A stretch of 64,000 nt of DNA from Spirochaetaceae bacterium (lineage in GTDB: Bacteria; Spirochaetota; Spirochaetia; Treponematales; Treponemataceae): the NCBI GenBank assembly GCA_017416145.1, contig JAFQDD010000001.1:1-64000 (forward strand), given 5' to 3'. The position numbers and the translations under genes were made by a program. Each line of letters opens with the position of its first letter. The first letter of the stretch is position 1. The notes under the pieces were generated by a model. The model saw only the letters and a list, made by a program, of their open reading frames with translations, made no database searches and was not told the origin of the DNA. Shown piece by piece: positions 18,075 through 25,344 of this stretch.

Positions 18075-19004
18075 ATGGCTATTATTCTTGAAAACAGCAA
18101 AATATCACTTACTATAGAAACAGCTGGGGAAAATTATACTGGAAGTCGCTTTGATTGGAACGGAACAATTGTTTCTGCCAAATTCAATGGAATAGAAACA
18201 CTTGGAGAAGAAAAAAAACTTTTCCACCGCAACAAAAAAATCTTTGGTCGAGGAATGCACAACGAATTTGGCATAAAACGACCAATTGGCTATGACGAAG
18301 CAGCACAAGACGGGCTTTTCCCAAAAATTGGAACAGGCTGGTTAAAAAAGAATGATGTGCCATACTTTTTCTACACCCAATATCCTGTAAAACCTCTTGA
18401 TTTTGACTACGCTCTTGCAGGAGACGACAGAGATGGAGAAAATCCAACAAAGGCAATTTTCTTCTGTAATTCTGGTAGTTGCAACGGTTACGCCTACGAA
18501 TACACAAAGGAAATTACACTTTTAGAAAATGGATTTTCCACAAAATACACATTAAAAAACACTGGAGAAAAAACTCTAGAAACTGACGAATACGTTCACA
18601 ATTTTCTTCGCCTTGGAAAATCAAAAACTAAAAAAGGTCAAAAATTGATATTTGGTTGGGAAATTGAAGAAGCAAAACTTATAGAAAATATAAATCCTTC
18701 AAACACACTAGAAATCAACAAAAATGAAGTTGTATTTTTAAATACACCTAAAAACAAAGAATTTTTCTTAGGTGGTCTTTCTGGAGAAGCTGTTATCAAC
18801 GAAGATAGCAAAATCCAAGGGAAATGGACTTTAGTTGATGAAAACCTTGGAATCTCTATGAGTGAAACTTGTGATTTTAATATAGAAAAAGCTGATTTAT
18901 GGGGACACTCAGAAGCAATTAGTCCAGAACTATTTTATAGCTTTTCAATAAAGCCTGGAGAAACAACTTCTTGGACTCGGACAATAGAATATGCTGAGTT
19001 ATAG
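18075..19004 (+). CDS. Aldose-epimerase-superfamily protein (galactose mutarotase-like fold), function unknown
   Basis: The 309-residue protein starts with strands resembling the aldose 1-epimerase fold (ISLTIETAGENYTGSRFDWNGTI) and has ENGFSTKYTLKNTGEKTLETDEYVHNF, in which the Glu-Tyr-x-His segment is placed like the active-site His of the superfamily. The usual catalytic Glu region near the C-terminus is not clear. It probably binds or modifies a sugar. AGAGGA precedes the ATG. Its end overlaps the start of rlmJ by 14 bp, so the two are translationally linked. Confidence 0.65.
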   Translation: MAIILENSKISLTIETAGENYTGSRFDWNGTIVSAKFNGIETLGEEKKLFHRNKKIFGRGMHNEFGIKRPIGYDEAAQDGLFPKIGTGWLKKNDVPYFFYTQYPVKPLDFDYALAGDDRDGENPTKAIFFCNSGSCNGYAYEYTKEITLLENGFSTKYTLKNTGEKTLETDEYVHNFLRLGKSKTKKGQKLIFGWEIEEAKLIENINPSNTLEINKNEVVFLNTPKNKEFFLGGLSGEAVINEDSKIQGKWTLVDENLGISMSETCDFNIEKADLWGHSEAISPELFYSFSIKPGETTSWTRTIEYAEL

Positions 19005-19872
19005 ACACGCTTTTCACGCTGGAAATCACGCTGACATTCTAAAACACAGTTTACTAACTCTTGTTTTACAAAGTTTGCACAAAAAAGATAAGCCATTTTC
19101 TCTGATTGACACCCACGCAGGAGCTGGACTTTACATCCTTGATGATGAACGAGCTCTAAAAACTGGAGAAACCAGCCTTGGTATTATCTCTCTTTTAGAA
19201 AAAATCCAAAATCAAAGTGATATTAAGGTTCCAGAGGAAATTTTGCCTTATATCAATTTGTGCAAAAAATACCAGAAAGAAAACAAATACCCAGGCTCTC
19301 CAGAAATTATGGTGAATTACTTACGTGACAAGGATAAAATCCAACTTATTGAACTTCATAACACTGAAATTGATATTTTACGGGTGAATATGAAAAAGAA
19401 AGTTCATGATGGACGTTTGGGAATTCACCATAGAAACGCTTTTGACGCCATAAAAGGACTTCTTCCTCCAGAACCAAAACGTGGACTACTTTTAATGGAT
19501 CCAAGCTATGAAGTGGATTCTGACTACGAAAATGTTGTAGAGGCATTTAAGTTGGCACACAAAAAATGGTCATCTGGAATTCTTTGCCTTTGGTATCCAC
19601 TTTTGAAACACAGAGAAACAGAACTTTCTATGATGAAAAGTTCACTTCGAGAACTGGCTGCTAACACTCCAACAAGCTTTTTGTGTACCGAACTTTTGGT
19701 AGATTCTCCAGAAAAAGAGATGGGGCTATACGGTTCTGGTATGGCTGTTATCAATATGCCATGGCACTTAGACGACCAAATGAAAAACATCCTTCCATTC
19801 TTAGCTAAAAATCTCGCAGTAAATCCAGAAATCTTCCCCGGCGATTTCAACCTAATCGTAGACAACGTGTGA
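18991..19872 (+). CDS. rlmJ: RlmJ, 23S rRNA adenine-2030 N6-methyltransferase
   Basis: The 293-residue protein starts MLSYRHAFHAGNHADILKH, the characteristic RlmJ N-terminus. DTHAGAGLY near residue 41 binds SAM, and LLMDPSYE near 168 is the DPPY-type catalytic motif in DPSY form. It methylates A2030 of 23S rRNA in E. coli. The start lies inside the preceding gene, without its own good ribosome site, so translation probably depends on coupling. Confidence 0.93.
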   Translation: MLSYRHAFHAGNHADILKHSLLTLVLQSLHKKDKPFSLIDTHAGAGLYILDDERALKTGETSLGIISLLEKIQNQSDIKVPEEILPYINLCKKYQKENKYPGSPEIMVNYLRDKDKIQLIELHNTEIDILRVNMKKKVHDGRLGIHHRNAFDAIKGLLPPEPKRGLLLMDPSYEVDSDYENVVEAFKLAHKKWSSGILCLWYPLLKHRETELSMMKSSLRELAANTPTSFLCTELLVDSPEKEMGLYGSGMAVINMPWHLDDQMKNILPFLAKNLAVNPEIFPGDFNLIVDNV

Positions 19873-19998
19873 TAATGCAGAATTCTGAATTCAGTTTTTT
19901 TCTTTCCTCCCTCTGAATTCCGAATTCTAAATTCTGAATTTCCCACATTTCCTAATTCCTAATTCTTAAATTCTCAATTTTCCTCAAAATTCTAAATT
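19873..19998. repeat. Degenerate AATTCT-type short repeats downstream of rlmJ
   Basis: About 120 bp consist mostly of variants of AATTCTGAATTC, AATTCCGAATTCT, AATTCCTAATTCTT and AATTCTCAATTTT in a 7-9 bp rhythm. The first palindrome, CTGAATTCAG followed by T7 (19889-19905), could end the rlmJ transcript. I see no ORF in it. Confidence 0.55.
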
Positions 19999-20062
19999 TA
20001 AATCCCATTTTTCGCTTCATTCAAAAAATAAAAAAATATTTAAAAAAATTAAAAAAAGTGCT

Positions 20063-20088
20063 TAAGTCTTTTTTTTGATTTCCGAGAA
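20063..20088 (+). promoter_or_regulatory. Sigma-28-type flagellar promoter of flaB
   Basis: TAAG (20063-20066), 14 bp, then TCCGAGAA (20081-20088), close to the TAAA-N15-GCCGATAA flagellar consensus. Transcription would start near 20095. The leader of about 130 nt begins with a perfect stem GGGTC-ATGAG-GACCC (20098-20112). Confidence 0.65.
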
Positions 20089-20226
20089 TAAAAGTACGGG
20101 TCATGAGGACCCCTCTAAATCGTTCAAAATTAGTACAGCACCTAAACTGACTGTGGTTAATGACGTTGTCACACCTAGGCAGCTACGCTGGCTAAAAACG
20201 ATACAGATATTTCAAGGAGATACAGT

Positions 20227-21087
20227 ATGGTTATTAATCACAACATGAGTGCAATGTATGCACAAAGACAGACAGGTGCTACAAACCTTTCTACACAGAA
20301 ATCAATGGAAAAACTTTCATCAGGTATGCGTATCAATCGCGCTGGTGATGATGCTTCAGGATTGGCTGTTTCAGAAAAAATGCGTTCACAAATTCGTGGT
20401 TTAAACCAAGCAGCTCAGAACGTACAAAACGGAATTTCTTTTATCCAAACAACAGAAGGATATCTACAAGAAACAACTGACATTGTACAACGCATCCGTG
20501 AATTGGCAGTTCAAGCTTCTAACGGTATTTACGCAGAAGAAGACAGAATGCAAATTCAGGTTGAAGTTTCTCAGCTGGTTGCTGAAGTTGACCGCATTGC
20601 AAGTCAAGCTCAGTTCAACGGTATGAATATGCTAACAGGTCGTTTTGCACAAGATACAGGTACAAACGCTGTAACAGCTTCAATGTGGCTACACGTTGGT
20701 GCAAATATGGATCAAAGAGTAAGCGTATTTATTGGCACAATGACAGCTACAGCTCTTAACCTACGTGAATTCGGTAGTGAAGAAATCATGAGTATCCAAG
20801 ATCCAGATTCAGCAAACCGCTCAATCGGAACTCTAGACGAAGCACTAAAGAAAATCAACAAACAAAGAGCAGACCTTGGTGCATACCAAAACCGTCTAGA
20901 ACACGCTTACACAGGCTTAACAATCGGTGCTGAAAACTTACAAGCCTCTGAATCACGCATCCGTGATACTGATATGGCAGCAGAAATGGTTAAACTTACA
21001 ACTAGCCAAATTCTACAACAAGCTGGTACATCAATGCTTGCACAAGCAAATCAGTCTTCACAAAACGTACTCAGTTTACTTCAATAG
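20227..21087 (+). CDS. flaB: Flagellin FlaB (periplasmic flagellar core protein)
   Basis: The 286-residue protein is a short spirochete-type flagellin without the variable outer domains. It begins [15 protein letters not shown], has the conserved [24 protein letters not shown] block, and ends with [18 protein letters not shown]...VLSLLQ. FlaB polymers form the core of the periplasmic flagella. AAGGAGAT gives a very strong ribosome site. It is a single-gene unit with a sigma-28-like promoter and a terminator. Other flaB copies are expected elsewhere in the genome. Confidence 0.97.
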   Translation: MVINHNMSAMYAQRQTGATNLSTQKSMEKLSSGMRINRAGDDASGLAVSEKMRSQIRGLNQAAQNVQNGISFIQTTEGYLQETTDIVQRIRELAVQASNGIYAEEDRMQIQVEVSQLVAEVDRIASQAQFNGMNMLTGRFAQDTGTNAVTASMWLHVGANMDQRVSVFIGTMTATALNLREFGSEEIMSIQDPDSANRSIGTLDEALKKINKQRADLGAYQNRLEHAYTGLTIGAENLQASESRIRDTDMAAEMVKLTTSQILQQAGTSMLAQANQSSQNVLSLLQ

Positions 21088-21130
21088 TTTCCACTTTAGC
21101 AAAAAGGCTAGTAAAATAGCCTAGTACATA

Positions 21131-21167
21131 AAAAAACCACCTTAGAGCAATCTTCGGTGGTTTTTTT
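21131..21167 (+). terminator. Terminator of flaB
   Basis: ACCACC and GGTGGT close a stem over a 14-nt interior and are followed by T7; A6 precedes the stem. Confidence 0.85.
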
Positions 21168-21270
21168 ATTTTTATTCAACAATAAATTTGAATCCTAAAC
21201 AAGGACGACACAGACAATAAGAAAACCTCATCACCTACGCCTATCATAAAATTAAACTATCAGCAGTTTA

Positions 21271-22572
21271 TCAAACTATTTCAGCAGCTTTTTGTTCCAA
21301 AAACTCGTAAAGTGTTTCTATAGTCAACGCAGCTTTGGCACACAATCTTGAATCAATGGGATGAAAGGCAAACATTACATCCTGCAAATAAATTTGAAAA
21401 TTATCCCCAGGAGTATAAGGCAAATATTGAACCGCCCTTGGATTAAATCTAATTTCTGCGTTCTCCCCAAATATTACACCCTTATAAAAAATCTTTTCTC
21501 TAGTGATAATAAGATTTCCACTTCCAGCGTTCTCAATTCTCTTGGTTTTTCTAATCTCAAAATCATTGCTTTCTTTTATCAAAGTATCTTTTTCAGCTAA
21601 AATTTTAAGTTGTACAGGAATAGTCAAATTTAATTCTTTGTTTTGAAAATGTCTTTCTTTTTCAATTTGATTTTGATAAGCATACCATTCACCAATATGA
21701 TTAAAATATTTTTCCTTTTCCCAATCAAAATGACAGGCTTGATTATAAATAACTTTTGTATCACAATTTGTACAAATTATTTTGTCATCATCAGTTTTTA
21801 TTGAAAACTCTTTTTTGCAACAAGGACACATATACAAAATATTTTCCAATCCTTCTGCCCGTTTTTTTCCAACGTAAAGATTTCCAGTTTCCTCTTGCCA
21901 TTTAAAATTATCCACATAAAGACTTTTTGCGACTATTTCATCAATTTTTTCAAGGGAATATTCTGCCAATTCCTCGGAAGTCAACGCCACAGAAAACTCA
22001 ACATCAATAAGTCCTTTTGGAAGTTTTTTTCGCCAAGTTGAATCCACAAAATATCCCCCAGAAGTTCTCTGAATCAAAACTGGAACTTTAAATTTCTTTA
22101 ACAATTTTGAAACTTGCTCTGGCATTTCCTTTGAAATTCCGTTTACAAGAATCTGTCCTTCTGGATAAATTGCTAAGATTCCTTTTTGAGAAATTACATC
22201 AAAAGCTCCACGTAAAGACGGAATATCAGTTTGGAATAAACTTTTCGGAATTGTATAACAATGTTTTAAGAAAAAGCGAAACGGAGACGCAATAACGTGC
22301 TTTCGAGCCACCATAAAATTTATTCTACGAGGAAAAAGAGCCCTCATTGGAAAAATGTAATCATATAAACTGTGATGATTTCCAAGCAGCACAAAAGGAG
22401 CTTTTAGCTTTTTTAACTCTTTTCGAGCCTGTCTTTCTTCTAAAACTCTTCCATCTCGTGTTTTAAATGTAATTCTGATCTTTCGCCGAAAAATTGATGC
22501 ACCGATAAGGTAAAGTACCATTATCATCCAAATAATCGGATTTGGTCGCTTAATTTTCTTATTTTTACTCAT
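21271..22572 (-). CDS. PlsC-like acyltransferase with a C-terminal zinc-ribbon extension
   Basis: The N-terminal 220 residues are a lysophospholipid acyltransferase domain with the catalytic HHSLYD (H-x4-D type) near residue 65 and YPEGQ near 137. After about residue 245 there is a zinc ribbon with CPCC...CTNC spaced like two CxxC knuckles, and then a C-terminal domain I do not recognise. The enzyme probably acylates lysophosphatidate or a related lipid at the inner membrane (hydrophobic residues 8-26). A 433-residue form is much longer than classical PlsC (about 240). It follows the pseudouridine synthase by 22 bp. Confidence 0.82.
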   Translation of the reverse strand: MSKNKKIKRPNPIIWMIMVLYLIGASIFRRKIRITFKTRDGRVLEERQARKELKKLKAPFVLLGNHHSLYDYIFPMRALFPRRINFMVARKHVIASPFRFFLKHCYTIPKSLFQTDIPSLRGAFDVISQKGILAIYPEGQILVNGISKEMPEQVSKLLKKFKVPVLIQRTSGGYFVDSTWRKKLPKGLIDVEFSVALTSEELAEYSLEKIDEIVAKSLYVDNFKWQEETGNLYVGKKRAEGLENILYMCPCCKKEFSIKTDDDKIICTNCDTKVIYNQACHFDWEKEKYFNHIGEWYAYQNQIEKERHFQNKELNLTIPVQLKILAEKDTLIKESNDFEIRKTKRIENAGSGNLIITREKIFYKGVIFGENAEIRFNPRAVQYLPYTPGDNFQIYLQDVMFAFHPIDSRLCAKAALTIETLYEFLEQKAAEIV

Positions 22573-22594
22573 TATTTTATTTTACTCTAAAAAA

Positions 22595-23560
22595 TTATTT
22601 TTTTACAATATCTTTTTTTAACAAGATTTTAACATTTCCAAAGTTCAAATCTATAGGAAGTTCAAAATCTCCAATTTTTTTTCTGTGCAATTCCACAACT
22701 TCATTTCCAAGGGATAAAAAACTCCGTCGAATTTGATGAAAAATTCCCTGTTCTATTGTAAAAAAACAGGTGTTTTCACTTTCCCATTGCACTTTTTGAT
22801 TTTTCACAAAAACTTTTTTTGCTTTTTTTTCTGCTTCTAACCAAATGCCATCTTCTAACTTTTTTTTATATTCGATTTGCTGAGTTTTTGTTAGAGATTT
22901 TTTCAGTTTTACATAGTAGGTTTTTGGGATTTTGTTTTTTTCGTCTGTTACATAATGATTAAAACTTCCATTTGTGGAAAAAAGCAAAAGTCCTGTGGTG
23001 TCTTTGTCTAAACGCCCAAGAGATGAAAGGGATTTTAGTTGTTCCTGAGAAATATTTGCCCCAATTTTTGAGAGAGCCAATTCCAAAACTTCATAAACGG
23101 TTTGGCTTTTGTCCGACACTCTAGAACAAACACAATTTTTGGGTTTATTCATCAAAATGTATAAATGACTCTTGGGGGACAAAACTATATAATCTTTTGC
23201 TTTGGGATAATCTTTGGAAAGTGGGGCAGTCTCACGGGAGATACAAACTTGTTCAGCTGGGGCAGCTTCACGGGAGGTACCAGCTAGTACAGTTTGGGTA
23301 GCTTCACGGGAGATACAAACTTGTTCAGCAGGGATGGCTGTTGTAACTTCACCCCCAAAGTTCTCAAAAGCTTTTTTTTCTATCACAATCTTGGTAGTTT
23401 CCCTATCCAAGAAACATTTTTTATCGGTTAATAATTTGTCATCAGCGAAAATATTATGATTTTTGAAAAATGTAGAAAAACTTCTTTCACTACAAAGTCC
23501 ATAAGAAATCAATATTTTGCTTAAAGGTTCTAAAAATCCCTCTTCATCAAAAAAACTCAT
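22595..23560 (-). CDS. RsuA/RluB-family pseudouridine synthase with an internal 12-residue repeat
   Basis: The catalytic domain (from about residue 125) has GRLDKDTTGLLLFS, whose Asp attacks uridine, and the family end motif GIFHQIRRSF. An N-terminal S4-like RNA-binding part is present (residues 9-50). Between them lies a threefold 12-residue repeat based on A-E-Q-V-C-I-S-R-E, encoded by the 36-bp DNA repeat at 23223-23330. The family modifies 16S or 23S rRNA; the exact position is not predictable. No good ribosome site precedes the ATG. It is divergent from the acetolactate-synthase-like gene. Confidence 0.88.
   Translation of the reverse strand: MSFFDEEGFLEPLSKILISYGLCSERSFSTFFKNHNIFADDKLLTDKKCFLDRETTKIVIEKKAFENFGGEVTTAIPAEQVCISREATQTVLAGTSREAAPAEQVCISRETAPLSKDYPKAKDYIVLSPKSHLYILMNKPKNCVCSRVSDKSQTVYEVLELALSKIGANISQEQLKSLSSLGRLDKDTTGLLLFSTNGSFNHYVTDEKNKIPKTYYVKLKKSLTKTQQIEYKKKLEDGIWLEAEKKAKKVFVKNQKVQWESENTCFFTIEQGIFHQIRRSFLSLGNEVVELHRKKIGDFELPIDLNFGNVKILLKKDIVKK
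23223..23330. repeat. Three in-frame 36-bp tandem repeats inside the pseudouridine synthase gene
   Basis: Units begin at 23223, 23259 and 23295 with GGGGCAG or a close form, each carrying TCACGGGAG. Units 1 and 3 share almost all bases; unit 2 differs more. A partial fourth unit follows from 23331. Each unit codes 12 residues, so copy-number changes keep the frame. Confidence 0.85.
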
Positions 23561-23646
23561 CCCATAAACTCTAAAATATTTTTTTCATTTTATCTAGTCA
23601 CAAAACAATCTCAGATTCCATATTCAATATTTCAATTTTGCCCCTC

Positions 23647-23681
23647 TTGCCACTTTTTCCAAGTTTCCGTATCATAAGCAT
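23647..23681 (+). promoter_or_regulatory. Promoter of the acetolactate-synthase-like gene with predicted leaderless start
   Basis: TTGCCA (23647-23652), exactly 17 bp, TATCAT (23670-23675), then 6 nt to the ATG at 23682. Both boxes match 5 of 6 consensus bases. No Shine-Dalgarno sequence. Confidence 0.78.
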
Positions 23682-25331
23682 ATGATAGAATCAACTGGTG
23701 CAGAAATTGTAATTAAACTCTTAGAAATTCACGGAATAACCACAGTGGCAGGAATTCCTGGAGCATCTATTTTGCCAATTTATCATCACTTACACAAAAG
23801 TTCTATCAATCACGTTTTGGTACGACACGAACAAGCCGGAGGATTTATCGCAGAGGGCATCGCCCGTTCAACAGAAAAACCTGCCGTATGCTTTGCCACT
23901 AGTGGTCCTGGAGTTCTCAATTTGCTTACTGCAATCGCCGATGCAAAAGCCGATTCCATTCCCATCGTAGCCATCACAGGTCAAGTCGCAAGTAAATACG
24001 TTGGCACAGACGCTTTTCAAGAAGCCGACACTTTCGGACTTTCTCTTCCCATCACAAAACACAGCATCCTAATCAAATCTCCCGAAGAACTTTTAGAAGC
24101 CATTCCAAAAGCGTTTGCCATCGCTTCCTCAGGTCGCCCAGGGGCTGTTTTAATTGATATTCCTGTTGATATTCAAAATCAAAAAATCTCTTTTGAAAAA
24201 TGGCCAGTTCCAATTTCCATGGAACATCGATATTCAAAATTTAGAACAATCGGAAAAGAATTAGCCGACAATCTAAAAACTTTTTATCAAACTCTAATAT
24301 CAGCCAAAAATCCAGTAGTTTTTGTGGGTGGTGGATGTAATTTTGCAAAATCTTCAAAAGCCCTAAAAGAATTTTTATCCCTTATGCCAATTTCAGCAGT
24401 TTCAAGTCTTATGGGATTAGGTGCAGTTTCTGGCAATTACGAAAAATTCTTTGGAATGACAGGCATATACGGTCATCCAGCCGCAAATCAATGTGTAAAA
24501 AACGCCGACGTAATTTTAGCCTTAGGAGTTCGCTTTGATGAACGCTCTTTCGGTTTTGGAGAAAGTTTAAATCCAAATATTAAAATTCTTCACGTGGATA
24601 TCGATGCAGCAGAAATCAATAAATTGCAAAATTCCTATTGTGGAATCGTAGCTGATACTGAATCTGTTTTGTCAGCCTTAAATCAATACATCAAAGAACA
24701 AAAACCAACTTTTCATTATCGAGGAGAAAATCCTCCTAAAATTTATGATTTTTCAAAATCAGAAGATTCCCCAGAAAAATTGATTTTTAGCTTTTATCAA
24801 CTTGCAAAAACAGCCAAAATTGATGATAAAGATTTAATTATCACCACGGATGTTGGACAACATCAAATGTGGGTTGCAAGAAGTTTCCCATTTTCTCATC
24901 CACATCAACTACTTTCCTCTGGCTCCCTTGGTTCTATGGGTTTTGGACTTCCAGCTGCCATTGGAGCGGCTTTGGCAAATCCAGAGAAAAAGGTTATATG
25001 CTTTACAGGAGATTCTTCTATTTTGATGAATATCCAAGAATTAGCAACTCTTGCAGAATTAAATCTTAACATTACAATTATCGTTTTAGACAACAACGCT
25101 CTTGGAATGGTTTACAAAATGCAAGAAAAATTTTACAAAAAATGTCATAGCCAGTCAGTTTATAAAAATCCTACAAATATTGCAAAAGTTGCAGAAGCCT
25201 TTGGAATTGAAAGCAGACATTTTGATTACAAAATGATTTTGGAAAACAATTCATCTAACGAAATTGCAGATTTTATTTTTGGCAAAAATCACCCTGTATT
25301 GATTCAATGTGAAATCCCAAGAATTTGGTAA
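23682..25331 (+). CDS. ilvB: Acetolactate synthase large-subunit-like thiamine-diphosphate enzyme
   Basis: The 549-residue protein has three ThDP-enzyme domains. The catalytic Glu lies in RHEQAGGFIAEG near residue 49, and the ThDP/Mg site is GDSS...DNNALGMV near residues 447-477. These features fit acetohydroxyacid synthase, which makes acetolactate from pyruvate for branched-chain amino acids. No regulatory small subunit gene follows; the next gene is a U32 protein 13 bp downstream. A catabolic or stand-alone acetolactate synthase is therefore possible, and other ThDP decarboxylases cannot be fully excluded. Confidence 0.85.
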   Translation: MIESTGAEIVIKLLEIHGITTVAGIPGASILPIYHHLHKSSINHVLVRHEQAGGFIAEGIARSTEKPAVCFATSGPGVLNLLTAIADAKADSIPIVAITGQVASKYVGTDAFQEADTFGLSLPITKHSILIKSPEELLEAIPKAFAIASSGRPGAVLIDIPVDIQNQKISFEKWPVPISMEHRYSKFRTIGKELADNLKTFYQTLISAKNPVVFVGGGCNFAKSSKALKEFLSLMPISAVSSLMGLGAVSGNYEKFFGMTGIYGHPAANQCVKNADVILALGVRFDERSFGFGESLNPNIKILHVDIDAAEINKLQNSYCGIVADTESVLSALNQYIKEQKPTFHYRGENPPKIYDFSKSEDSPEKLIFSFYQLAKTAKIDDKDLIITTDVGQHQMWVARSFPFSHPHQLLSSGSLGSMGFGLPAAIGAALANPEKKVICFTGDSSILMNIQELATLAELNLNITIIVLDNNALGMVYKMQEKFYKKCHSQSVYKNPTNIAKVAEAFGIESRHFDYKMILENNSSNEIADFIFGKNHPVLIQCEIPRIW

Positions 25332-25344
25332 TTTTGAGGTAATA

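Noticed and set aside
22573-22607. Leaderless promoter for the acyltransferase gene (TAAAAT 6 nt before the ATG)
   Set aside because: No matching -35 box is present, the sequence is a plain A/T run, and the gene lies 22 bp after the pseudouridine synthase gene, so read-through is more likely.
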